Below, one piece after another: positions 6,280-12,163 of a stretch of 12,163 nucleotides of DNA. This stretch comes from Actinomycetota bacterium (GTDB lineage Bacteria; Actinomycetota; Thermoleophilia; Solirubrobacterales; 70-9), in NCBI GenBank assembly GCA_005884985.1, contig VAYK01000219.1, positions 1-12,163 of the forward strand. Direction: 5' to 3'. Position 1 is the first letter of the stretch. Every line of letters starts with the position of its first letter. Under the pieces are notes generated by a model. The model saw only the letters and a list, made by a program, of their open reading frames with translations. It ran no database searches and was not told the DNA's origin. Position numbers and translations under genes: made by a program.

Positions 6280-7062
6280 ATGGATGCCACAGGAGCCACA
6301 GTCGACAGCCGTGAGCTGGAGACAAAGGTCAAGGACATGTACCGGCACGTCGCCGAGCAGCCCGACGGCAAGTACCACTTCGAACTGGGTCGACCCCTCG
6401 CCGAGCGGCTCGGCTATCCGCCGGACGTCCTCGGTCGGATACCCGAGGGTGCGAGCGAATCATTCGCCGGCGTCGGCTACTTCTTCGACCTCGCGGACCT
6501 GGCCGAGGGTGAGGCGGTCATCGACCTCGGTAGCGGCTCCGGGATGGACGTCTTCTTCGCCGCTGAGCGGGTCGGGACGTCGGGAAGCGTCGTCGGCGTT
6601 GACTTCACATCCGAGCAGCTCGCCAAGGCGCGGCGGATCGCGAACGAGTCCGGCTATTCCCAGGTCGAGTTCCGCGAGGGGCGCATCGAGCAGCTCCCGG
6701 CCGAGGCGGAGAGCTTCGATTGCGTGATCTCGAACGGGGTGATCAACCTCGCGCCCGACAAGGGAGCCGTCTTCGCCGAGGCGTTCAGAGTCCTTCGGCC
6801 CGGAGGCAGGCTCGCGATCGCCGACATCGTCAGCGAGCAGCAGATGAAGGAGTCGATCGTCTGCGACGCCGCCCTCTGGGCCTCATGCATCGGCGGCGCC
6901 GCTCAGGTGGACGCCTACCGCGAGGCGATCGAGGGCTCGGGGCTGGGGATCGAGGAGATCCGCGAGAACCCCTACCAGTTCATCTCCGATCGGGCCCGTG
7001 ACGCCAGCGCCAAATACGGGGTCAAGAGCGTCTCGCTCCTGGCCATCAAGCCAAGCAACTGA
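6280..7062 (+). CDS. ArsM-like SAM methyltransferase lacking two As-binding cysteines
   Basis: A 260-residue class I SAM-dependent methyltransferase. Motif I is VIDLGSGSGMD (80-90), followed by VVGVDFTSEQLAKA and VLRPGGRLAIADIV. Overall layout follows arsenite methyltransferases (ArsM/AS3MT): N-terminal VKDMYRHVAE, YPPDVLGRIPEGA, FDCVISNGVINLAPDKGAVF and ALWASCIGG. ArsM binds As(III) with three cysteines. Here the LGCG-type motif reads FAGVG (62-66), the ISNC position is ISNG (G153), and only the third (C203, ASCIGG) remains. Ordinary As(III) methylation is therefore unlikely. Position in a rhodanese/OsmC operon suggests another soft acceptor such as a thiol, sulfide, selenium or tellurium species; this is inference. 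The start has an excellent ribosome-binding site, 20 bases after the OsmC stop. C148 and C195 are present but at non-family positions. Confidence 0.82.
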   Translation: MDATGATVDSRELETKVKDMYRHVAEQPDGKYHFELGRPLAERLGYPPDVLGRIPEGASESFAGVGYFFDLADLAEGEAVIDLGSGSGMDVFFAAERVGTSGSVVGVDFTSEQLAKARRIANESGYSQVEFREGRIEQLPAEAESFDCVISNGVINLAPDKGAVFAEAFRVLRPGGRLAIADIVSEQQMKESIVCDAALWASCIGGAAQVDAYREAIEGSGLGIEEIRENPYQFISDRARDASAKYGVKSVSLLAIKPSN

Positions 7063-7077
7063 CAGAGGAGAAGGACG

Positions 7078-7831
7078 ATGACTGCCACGACCAATCCGAA
7101 CAAGGCACTGCGGGAGAAGGGCGACTTCACGCAGATCGCGGCAAGCATTCGGTTGCGGCGACGGGACCACCGCGGTGCCCGCCGCTCAGCGGGGGGCGGA
7201 CGTTCTGGGCGTCGACATCGCCGGCAACCTGGTCGCGGCGGGCAACGATCGCGCCGAGTCCCTCGGCCTGGCCAACCTCAGATTCCAGGAGGGCGATGCC
7301 ACGGACCTGCATGAGCTCGATGACGAGAGCTTCGACCTGGTCGTCAGCATCTTCGGGGCGATGTTCGCTCCCAAGCCCTTCGATGTGGCCAAGGAGATGG
7401 TCCGGGTGACCAAGCCGGGAGGGCGGATCGTGATGGGGAACTGGATCCCGAACGACCCGACCTTGGTGGCTCAGATCCTGAGGATCAGCTCCTCCTACTC
7501 GCCTCCGCCTCCGGAGGGCTTCGTCAGCCCGATGACCTGGGGCGTGGAGGACGAGGTGATCGAGCGGTTCACCTCCGCCGACGTCCCCAAAGAGCGGATC
7601 TCGTTCGAGAGGGACACCTACACGTTCAACTACCCCGGTCCGCCGTCGGAGCTGGTGGCTGAGTTCAGGAGCTACTACGGGCCGACCATGAACGCGTTCG
7701 AGGCGGCGGCAGCCAACGGCCGCGAGGCTGAGCTACAGGCCGAGCTCGAGGCCCTGTTCAACGAGCAGAACACGAGCGATGGGGCCACCACGATCCCGGC
7801 GACCTTCCTGCGGGTGACCGTCCAGCGGTAG
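7078..7831 (+). pseudogene. Class I SAM methyltransferase with internal out-of-frame deletion
   Basis: An ATG at 7078 with GAGGAGAAGG (7065-7074) ahead of it opens a normal-looking N-terminus, MTATTNPNKALREKGDFTQ, up to AASIR at about 7150. The reading then jumps: from 7151 a different frame carries GCGDGTTAVPAAQRGADV and continues to a normal C-terminus (DDESFDLVVSIFGAMFAPKPF; KPGGRIVMGNW; PATFLRVTVQR) ending in TAG at 7829-7831. About 20-25 residues that should link the N-terminal helix to motif I (the strand before GCGDG) are missing, with a frame change at the join. The 3' part alone could start at GTG 7175 (218 aa) but would lack the core SAM-binding strand and have no ribosome-binding site. 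The intact family is a small-molecule methyltransferase of unknown substrate. Disruption is seen directly; assembly error is possible. It ends the rightward operon and converges on the TetR gene. Confidence 0.75.
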
Positions 7832-7845
7832 TCGGTTCTCTCAGG

Positions 7846-8457
7846 TCAGGGCGCGGCGATCGCGCAGCCGAGCACCGCGGTGACGAACTCGGCGAAGACA
7901 TCGTCGGGTAGGGCCTTCGGATCGGCGGCGCGCTCGAATGCGAGCCCGTTCAGCGATGCGGCGATGGCAGTCGCCAGCACCGGCGCCGGGAAGCGGAGCT
8001 CGAACCCGTGCCGCTTCGCGACCCGCTCCAGGGTCTCGGCGAGGGCATCCCGGTTCGCGTCGCGTCGCTTCGCGAGCTCGCCCTGCAGCTCCGGGTTGCG
8101 GACGCTCAGCGACCAGAACTCATAGAAGAGAAGCGGCCAGTCTGGATCCGCCTCCAGGACGTTGCGGAATTGAGCGGCCGCCTCGCTGCTCGCGTCGCCC
8201 TCGCCCTCCGCGGCCTCCGCGATCGCCCGGAACTCGCCCGCGCGCTGCTCGACCTGCCGGTCGGCGATCGCCAGGAAGAGCTCCTCCTTCCCCGCAAAGT
8301 TCGAGTAGAGCGCGCCGATCGTGAAGCCGGCCTCGGTAGCGATCTCGTCAACCGTTGCCCGGTGATAGCCCCGACGCGCGAAGACCTTCGCCGCGGCGGC
8401 GACCACCCGCTCACGCGTCTGCTCCTGGGCCTCTTTGCGCGACATCACAGTTGCCAC
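7846..8457 (-). CDS. TetR-family transcriptional regulator
   Basis: A 203-residue DNA-binding repressor. The N-terminal helix-turn-helix is textbook: RERVVAAAAKVFARRGYHRATVDEIATEAG followed by FTIGALYSNFAGKEELFLAIAD. The remaining helices form a ligand-binding and dimer domain with no recognisable ligand signature. The GTG at 8457 gives the longest form (MATVMSRKEA); an ATG at 8445 would give MSRKEA and is nearly as likely, as neither has a clear Shine-Dalgarno sequence. It is divergent from the SnoaL-methyltransferase gene, and the palindrome between them (8463-8480) is its probable operator, giving autoregulation and control of that gene. It converges on the broken methyltransferase with 14 bases between stops. 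Family certain, effector unknown. Confidence 0.93.
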   Translation of the reverse strand: MATVMSRKEAQEQTRERVVAAAAKVFARRGYHRATVDEIATEAGFTIGALYSNFAGKEELFLAIADRQVEQRAGEFRAIAEAAEGEGDASSEAAAQFRNVLEADPDWPLLFYEFWSLSVRNPELQGELAKRRDANRDALAETLERVAKRHGFELRFPAPVLATAIAASLNGLAFERAADPKALPDDVFAEFVTAVLGCAIAAP

Positions 8458-8462
8458 GGTTC

Positions 8463-8480
8463 GGATAGCTTACGCTATCC
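8463..8480. promoter_or_regulatory. Candidate TetR operator palindrome
   Basis: GGATAGC (8463-8469), spacer TTAC, GCTATCC (8474-8480): perfect 7-base arms in the 56-base divergent space. It starts 5 bases upstream of the TetR GTG and ends 33 bases before the SnoaL ATG, a position suited to repress both. I could not assign -35/-10 elements with confidence (TTGCCA at 8451 and TACGCT at 8471 are too close together). Confidence 0.7.
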
Positions 8481-8513
8481 AGATTGCGTACACCATCTGA
8501 ACGAGGAGAGCCG

Positions 8514-9656
8514 ATGCCGACCGCTGCCGTCGCCGACCAGACCGAGACCGCCCGCCGAGCCCTCGAGCAAGTCTGCTCGGGCGACCTTGATGGGATCGCG
8601 GGCGTCTACCACCCGGACTTCGTCGATCACGTCAACCGGCTCACGTACCGCGGTCACGCCGGCGCCCGGCGCTCAGTCGCTCTCTACCTGAAGCTCTTCC
8701 CCGACCTTCGTTTCGAGGTCGACGAGCAGGTCAGCGAGGGGGACCGGGTCGCCTCCCGCTGGACGCTGCGGGGCACCCATCGCGGTCGCGAGGTCGAGCT
8801 GCGCGGCATCGTCATCAGCCGCTTTGAGGACGGACGGATCATCGAAGACTGGGCCGCCAGCGACACCATGGAGCTGGTCCGCCAGCTCGGGCTGCGGCGG
8901 ACGATCCAGCTAGCCACCAGCCACCGCGCCCTGCTCTTCGATCGAGGCGCATCGTCCACGTCCGGACCCGGCGCCGCTCGCCGGCTGATCGATCGACTCA
9001 GCTGCCGGCTCCGGCAGAATCGCTCCTGCCCCGTGCCACCGAGCGAGACAGAGCGGGTACGCCGGATTCAGGACAAGAACGCCGGCGGCTACGACCGGCA
9101 GATGAACTTCTTCGACCGCGTGCTCTTCGCCGGCGGCCGGGAGTGGGCCTGCTCGCAGGCCGAGGGCGAGGTCCTGGAGATCGCGATCGGCACCGGACGC
9201 AACCTCATCCACTACCCCTCCGGGGTAAAGCTGACGGCGATCGAGTACAGCCCCGAGATGCTGGCGATCGCTCGCGACCGCGCCGCCAAGATCGACCGCG
9301 AGGTCGACCTGCGCGAGGGCGACGCCCAAGCGCTCGAGTTCCCCGACGAGAGCTTTGACACGGTCGTCATCACCCTCGCCCTCTGCACGATCCCCGACGA
9401 CCGCAAGGCGGTACAAGAGGCGAGGCGGGTGCTTCGGCCGGGAGGGAAGCTGATCCTGCTCGAGCATGTGCGCAGCCCGCTCCTCCCCGTCCGGACGGTG
9501 CAGCACCTGATCGAGCCACTCGCGATCCGCTTCGAGGCCGACCACCTAACCCGCGAGCCGCTCGACTACCTCATCGACGAGGGCTACGAGGTGGAGAGCA
9601 GCGAACGGTCGCGGATCGGCATCGTCGAGCGGGTTATCGCTCGCAAACCCACCTGA
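8514..9656 (+). CDS. SnoaL-like (ester cyclase type) domain fused in frame to a SAM methyltransferase
   Basis: One open frame of 380 residues. Residues about 8-130 are a SnoaL/NTF2-like domain (VCSGDLDGIAGVYHPDFVDHV, LFPDLRFEVDEQVSEGDRVA, GIVISRFEDGRIIEDW). Residues about 176-380 are a class I methyltransferase resembling small UbiE-like proteins (VRRIQDKNAGGYDRQMNFFD, motif I VLEIAIGTGRN at 220-230, VLRPGGKLILLEHVRSP). The linker (131-175) is Arg/Ser-rich without homology I recognise. An in-frame GTG at 9033 (codon 174, giving MPPSETERVRR) is where a free-standing methyltransferase would begin, and a hairpin sequence sits just before it. So this may be two former genes joined by loss of a stop, a real fusion, or one frame with an internal start. 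The ATG at 8514 has GAGGAG five bases upstream. The divergent TetR regulator probably controls it. Substrate unknown. Confidence 0.85.
   Translation: MPTAAVADQTETARRALEQVCSGDLDGIAGVYHPDFVDHVNRLTYRGHAGARRSVALYLKLFPDLRFEVDEQVSEGDRVASRWTLRGTHRGREVELRGIVISRFEDGRIIEDWAASDTMELVRQLGLRRTIQLATSHRALLFDRGASSTSGPGAARRLIDRLSCRLRQNRSCPVPPSETERVRRIQDKNAGGYDRQMNFFDRVLFAGGREWACSQAEGEVLEIAIGTGRNLIHYPSGVKLTAIEYSPEMLAIARDRAAKIDREVDLREGDAQALEFPDESFDTVVITLALCTIPDDRKAVQEARRVLRPGGKLILLEHVRSPLLPVRTVQHLIEPLAIRFEADHLTREPLDYLIDEGYEVESSERSRIGIVERVIARKPT
9002..9017 (+). repeat. Inverted repeat at the SnoaL/methyltransferase junction
   Basis: CTGCCGG immediately followed, after CT, by CCGGCAG; as RNA it would fold as a 6-bp stem with a 4-base loop. 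It lies in the linker region, 15 bases before the GTG at 9033. It has no T-run after it, so it is not a normal terminator, but it looks like a leftover intergenic element or a structure affecting internal initiation. Confidence 0.55.
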
Positions 9657-9684
9657 GCGGCAGTAGCCTGCCTGGGCCTGAACG

Positions 9685-9691
9685 AAGGAGG
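9685..9691 (+). promoter_or_regulatory. Ribosome-binding site that decides the microprotein start
   Basis: AAGGAGG, 9 bases before the GTG at 9701. It is only 2 bases from an ATG at 9694 in another frame, too close for initiation, and that ATG leads into an Arg-rich frame running into the next gene. The spacing therefore supports the GTG. Confidence 0.6.
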
Positions 9692-9700
9692 CGATGCAGC

Positions 9701-9823
9701 GTGGATATGTCAGGCGCGATGGCCGTCGTCATGGTGGCGATGATGGTCGTGATGATGGGCGGCATGCTCGTCGGCGGCGCGTGGGCGTTCATCCGCCGAC
9801 GGCGACACCGAAGCGATCGCTAG
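9701..9823 (+). CDS. 40-residue Met-rich single-pass membrane microprotein
   Basis: GTG at 9701 to TAG at 9823 encodes 40 residues: a short N-terminus (VDMSGA), one hydrophobic segment of about 25 residues (roughly 6-31) holding seven methionines and several glycines (AVVMVAMMVVMMGGMLVGG), then a basic cytoplasmic tail (RRRRHRSDR). The positive tail predicts N-out/C-in topology. It has a perfect ribosome-binding site with ideal spacing, and its stop codon is immediately followed by the GTG of the hydrolase gene with no spacer, so the two are surely co-translated. I do not recognise the family. Met-rich membrane helices can bind soft metals such as Cu(I), or simply act as a small regulatory subunit; nothing here decides. 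Its intact frame in GC-rich DNA, hydrophobic composition and signals argue that it is real. Confidence 0.65.
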   Translation: MDMSGAMAVVMVAMMVVMMGGMLVGGAWAFIRRRRHRSDR

Positions 9824-10543
9824 GTGAGCCGACCCCGGCTGCTGCTCGTTCCCGAGTTCACTGAGGTCGAGTGGGGTCAGATCCGCTCGCGCCTCGAGGA
9901 GTGGGCCGAGGTCGCGACGTACGATCCGCCTGGCGTCGGCGTAGAGCCGGAGAGCGAGACGTTCGACCGCGGCGCGATCGTCCAGCGGGGATTGGCCGAG
10001 CTCGACCGCCGGGGATGGGACCACTGCTTCATCGCCAGCGACAGCTGGGGGATCGCGAGCGCGGTGCAGCTAGCCGCAGAGCGGCCCGATGTCGTTGACG
10101 GGCTCGCCCTCGGGCACGCCAAGCTCTCGTTTCGGCGTGATGGTCCTCGGGCTCCCCTCAGCGCCGGCGTCTACGAGGCGATGACCGAGCTCGTCAACAC
10201 GGACCACGAACAGTTCCTCCGTCACGGTGCAGTGCAGGCGACCGGCGGCTCGATCGACGAGGAACAGGCTGAGCGGATGATCGAGCGGTTCCCCCGAGAC
10301 CTGATGCAGCGCGGCTGGGAGATGATCACTCGCGATGACGTCGACCTACGCGAGCCGCTCGCGAAGCTGGACTGTCCATTGCTCTTCGCCAAACACGATG
10401 GATGTCTGGGTAGCACTGACGAAGGCTTTGAGGATGCGGCGGCGGCCTTTCCCCGAGCGCAGATCGTCACTACGAGCGACGCACCACTCGCCAGCGAGGA
10501 TTTCGCGGAGGCGCTACGGAGCTTTTGTCGCTCGGCCGATTGA
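9824..10543 (+). CDS. Alpha/beta-hydrolase fold protein, incomplete triad
   Basis: A 239-residue protein starting at a GTG directly after the TAG of the microprotein. The fold is suggested by the first strand RPRLLLVPEFT, DPPGVGVEP after strand 2 or 3, and a nucleophile elbow CFIASDSWGIASAVQLAAERPD, with S74 in S-x-S-x-G in place of the usual G-x-S-x-G. A late strand CPLLFAKHDGCLG puts D192 near the catalytic acid position. The final motif, where a catalytic His is expected, reads TTSDAPLASEDF and has no His. It may therefore not be a working esterase or lipase; it could bind a ligand or use another residue. Cytoplasmic, with no signal peptide. It ends the transcription unit that follows the SnoaL-methyltransferase gene; the next 426 bases hold no intact gene. 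Confidence 0.72.
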   Translation: MSRPRLLLVPEFTEVEWGQIRSRLEEWAEVATYDPPGVGVEPESETFDRGAIVQRGLAELDRRGWDHCFIASDSWGIASAVQLAAERPDVVDGLALGHAKLSFRRDGPRAPLSAGVYEAMTELVNTDHEQFLRHGAVQATGGSIDEEQAERMIERFPRDLMQRGWEMITRDDVDLREPLAKLDCPLLFAKHDGCLGSTDEGFEDAAAAFPRAQIVTTSDAPLASEDFAEALRSFCRSAD

Positions 10544-10969
10544 GTCATCGGGTGTCGGCGTAGCTGTCGGCAAACCGTGCGTCGAGCTGTGCGTCGAACC
10601 AGGGACTTCCAGTGGCTGACACTCGGGCTGAATCCCCGGCCCTCGATAAGCGGTCGTCGCCGCCTCGGCCCACCAAGGCACGCATCGCCGTCCATGGCTG
10701 GCTGTGGTTCATCGACGTGCCTGCCTGAACTGGATCGAGCATCGCGATCTCTCGCGGGAGGCCCTGCGCGATCTCTTGCTGGGCACGCTGCTCGGGGCGC
10801 TCGCGGCAGCCGATGCTGTGCCGTCCAGCGCGACTCCTCAGCCTGAAGCATTGGGTGCCTCGGCGCTCTGAGCGCATCGAGGTCACGCCTGACGCGGGCG
10901 GACCGAGGCGACGCCGATGCTCGCCGCCCCGGGGTTTTGGACCTATTCCTCGCGAGTTATGCTTTTGGC
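10544..10969. other. Stretch without an intact gene
   Basis: Apart from the frameshifted TetR remnant, I see no gene on either strand. Long open frames on the minus strand here are Arg/Pro/Gly-rich without domain features. The right end should contain the promoter of the metal-sensor gene: TATGCT at 10958-10963 is a 4-of-6 match to the -10 consensus and would start transcription at about the GTG at 10970, again leaderless; no good -35 is visible. Confidence 0.45.
10612..10871 (+). pseudogene. Remnant of a TetR-family C-terminal domain, frameshifted
   Basis: Two frames must be joined to see it. The first reads TKARIAVHGWLWFID up to 10716 and then meets a TGA at 10726-10728. The second, from 10719, reads ACLNWIEHRDLSREALRDLL and LLGTLLGALAAAD, ending in TGA at 10869-10871. 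Joined, WLWFID-ACLNWIEHRDLSREALRDLL looks like the ligand-binding C-terminal domain of TetR regulators, where a W/F-rich helix is followed by a charged LSREELRDLL helix. The shift fits one lost base near 10716-10718. No TetR helix-turn-helix is found upstream, where the hydrolase gene ends at 10543, so the N-terminal half is gone. GTG 10612 is only a nominal left limit; recognisable similarity starts near 10672. Assignment is from pattern memory, so only moderately sure. Confidence 0.5.
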
Positions 10970-11317
10970 GTGGGCAACGGAACATCAAACGGGCTCGGGC
11001 TTCATCGCCGCCTCCTCCACGGGCTCGCCGATCCGTCTCGGCTTGTGATCCTCGAGGCGATGCGGGGGCAGGAGCGACGGGTCGGCGACCTCGCCGTGGA
11101 GACCGGACTCTGACAGCCGAACGTCTCCAAGCACCTGGCATGCCTTTGGGGTTGCGGCCTCGTGGCACGGGAGCGGCGCGGGCGCGAGGTGTATTACCGG
11201 CCGATCGACGGCATCGAGGAGCTGTTCGGCGCGATGGACGACGTCATCGAGCGCGCCGGGATGACGATCGGCGCCTGCCCGCTGACGGACAAGACACTCG
11301 AGCCGAGCGCGCTGTGA
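10970..11317 (+). pseudogene. CmtR-type ArsR metal sensor with an in-frame TGA
   Basis: The frame from GTG 10970 to TGA 11315-11317 encodes a complete 115-position ArsR/SmtB-like protein except that codon 48 (11111-11113) is TGA. Before it: LHRRLLHGLADPSRLVILEA and VGDLAVETGL. After it: QPNVSKHLACLWGCGLVARE and RRGREVYYRPIDG. The stop falls at the start of the DNA-recognition helix. The cysteines of the mycobacterial Cd/Pb sensor CmtR are conserved: C58-x3-C62 (ACLWGC) and a C-terminal C103 (GACPLTD). Everything outside the TGA is intact, so this is either a very recent nonsense mutation (TCA to TGA would restore the usual Ser) or a sequencing error. Its end overlaps the next gene's start (GTGA), as expected for a regulator co-transcribed with its efflux pump. 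Confidence 0.78.
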
Positions 11318-12024
11318 GCGCTCCGCCTACAGCCAAGGGGGCCGTCGAGCTCGCCGTCGCCCCCGCTCCGGCCCGGGTCGATCGCTCCGAGTTCCTGAGG
11401 CTGGCACGCCGGGCCCGCTGGCTGTCGTGGGCGAGCCTGGGTTATATGACCCTCGAGGGCGCCGTCGCCCTGATCGCCGGCATCGTCGCCGGCTCGATCG
11501 CGCTCACCGGATTCGGCATCGACTCGGCGATCGAAGGGGTTGCGAGCCTGATCGTTGTTTGGCGCTTCACCGGCTCGAGGCTCCTCTCCGAACACGCCGA
11601 GGAGCGGGCTCAGAAGCTGGTCGCGATCTCCTTCTTCCTCCTCGCCCCATACATCACGGTCGAGGCCGTCCGCGACCTGATCGGCAGCCACCAGCCCGAG
11701 GCGAGCTGGGTCGGGGTCGGCCTTGCGGCGAGCTCGATCGTTCTGATGCCGATGCTCGGGATCGCCAAGCGGAGGATCGGCGAGCGGATCGGCTCGCCGT
11801 CGACCGCCGGCGAGGGCGCCCAGAACCTGCTCTGCGCCTACATGGCGGTGGCCCTCCTGGTCGGGCTTGGCGGCAACGCTCTCTTTGGCGTCTGGTGGCT
11901 CGACCCGGTGGCGGCTCTCGTAATCGCGGGACTCGCCGTCAACGAGGGCATCGAGGCCTGGCGCGGCGAGGGCTGCTGCGTCCCCGGACCCACGGCTTGT
12001 GAGGACGACTGCTGCGCCGAATGA
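11314..12024 (+). CDS. CDF-like cation transporter with atypical metal site and Cys-rich tail
   Basis: A 236-residue protein with about six hydrophobic helices (near 38-58, 62-82, 102-118, 131-149, 170-189 and 194-210), laid out like the membrane half of cation diffusion facilitators. In TM2 the usual H/DxxxD pair appears as DxxxE (GFGIDSAIEG, D70/E74). In TM5 the HxxxD pair appears as QxxxC (GEGAQNLLCAYM, Q170/C174). There is no cytoplasmic ferredoxin-like domain; the protein instead ends in a short acidic Cys-rich tail with five cysteines (CC, ACEDDCC). A Cys-containing site and tail favour a thiophilic metal such as Cd, Pb or Zn, consistent with the CmtR-like sensor gene whose stop it overlaps (GTG 11314, GTGA). 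Its own stop overlaps a second CDF gene. Transport role likely; exact metal inferred. Confidence 0.85.
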   Translation: MSAPPTAKGAVELAVAPAPARVDRSEFLRLARRARWLSWASLGYMTLEGAVALIAGIVAGSIALTGFGIDSAIEGVASLIVVWRFTGSRLLSEHAEERAQKLVAISFFLLAPYITVEAVRDLIGSHQPEASWVGVGLAASSIVLMPMLGIAKRRIGERIGSPSTAGEGAQNLLCAYMAVALLVGLGGNALFGVWWLDPVAALVIAGLAVNEGIEAWRGEGCCVPGPTACEDDCCAE

Positions 12025-12163
12025 GCGACGGGCACCCTCACGGGCCGCACACCCACGGCGTGTCGAGCGTGGCGGACCGCGGCAAGCTTGCGCTTGCGCT
12101 CGCCCTGATCGTCGGCTTCATGGTCGCGGAGGTCGTCGCCGGGATCATCGCCAACTCCCTGGC
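12021..12163 (+). CDS. CzcD-type cation diffusion facilitator, N-terminus (cut by window end)
   Basis: ATG 12021 overlaps the TGA of the preceding gene (ATGA). The visible 47 codons begin with a His-rich cytoplasmic stretch, DGHPHGPHTHG, then a polar linker and the first membrane helix (KLALALALIVGFMVAEVVAGIIANSL). This matches CzcD/ZitB-type proton-coupled Zn/Cd/Co exporters, in which an N-terminal His cluster and a G-I-x-x-N/S-S-L segment entering TM2 are typical. The transport residues in TM2 and TM5 lie beyond the window. Coupled to the CmtR-like sensor and the first CDF-like protein, it completes a likely heavy-metal efflux operon. Confidence 0.82.
   Translation, partial: MSDGHPHGPHTHGVSSVADRGKLALALALIVGFMVAEVVAGIIANSL

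Noticed and set aside
11111..11113. TGA as a selenocysteine codon in the metal sensor
   Set aside because: Relatives normally have Ser or Thr there, not Cys, and I see no convincing hairpin immediately downstream.
10545..11168. Leftward open frame of 207 residues over the gene-poor stretch
   Set aside because: Composition is typical of a noncoding GC-rich frame, and it overlaps the clear ArsR frame on the other strand.
10813..11313. Upstream extension of the CDF-like frame back to 10813
   Set aside because: It overlaps the ArsR-type frame and is Arg/Pro-rich; the GTG at 11314 overlapping the ArsR stop fits better.
1..12163. CRISPR arrays, insertion sequences or phage genes
   Set aside because: No regularly spaced repeats, transposase motifs or phage proteins were seen.

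Overview
The window is GC-rich, densely packed bacterial chromosome with frequent GTG and TTG starts and many 4-bp stop/start overlaps. This suits a high-GC actinobacterium, and the protein flavour (ArsR-rhodanese fusion, DUF4395, ArsM-like methyltransferase, Cys-tailed CDF protein) recalls Thermoleophilia/Solirubrobacterales-type genomes. That placement is from memory of the families and was not tested by a search.

Left edge (1-1104): the N-terminal part of an M29-type aminopeptidase runs leftward off the window. A tRNA with anticodon CAT follows, in an otherwise empty stretch.

Centre-left (1105-7831): a divergent cluster built around sulfur chemistry. Leftward from about 4552 run a persulfide-dioxygenase-like metallo-beta-lactamase protein, an MFS transporter and a six-TM class III adenylate cyclase, chained by TTGA and GTGA overlaps. 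Rightward from 4574 run an ArsR-rhodanese fusion regulator, a DUF4395 membrane protein, an OsmC-like protein, an ArsM-like methyltransferase without the usual arsenic-binding cysteines, and a second methyltransferase broken by an internal out-of-frame deletion. The short divergent promoter holds a consensus-like -35/-10 pair that predicts a leaderless transcript, overlapped by an AT-rich palindrome (4549-4564) that is a good candidate operator. I read the cluster as a (per)sulfide-sensing and detoxification divergon whose leftward arm ends in a cAMP-producing enzyme; that functional reading is inference. The tail of the MFS gene hides, in another frame, the C-terminal end of a second rhodanese.

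Centre-right (7846-10543): a TetR regulator is divergent from a SnoaL-like domain read through in frame into a methyltransferase, with a palindromic candidate operator between them. A 40-residue Met-rich membrane microprotein and a degenerate alpha/beta-hydrolase abutting it follow.

Right edge (10544-12163): remnants of a TetR C-terminus, then a CmtR-type metal sensor interrupted by TGA. The sensor overlaps a CDF-like transporter with an unusual metal site and Cys-rich tail, which in turn overlaps the start of a second, His-rich CDF protein cut by the window end.

At least three genes or gene remnants between 7078 and 11317 carry lesions (deletion, frameshift, nonsense codon), and an out-of-frame rhodanese remnant lies at 2441-2560. 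Either the region is decaying, or the assembly contains errors; raw reads or a close relative would separate these.
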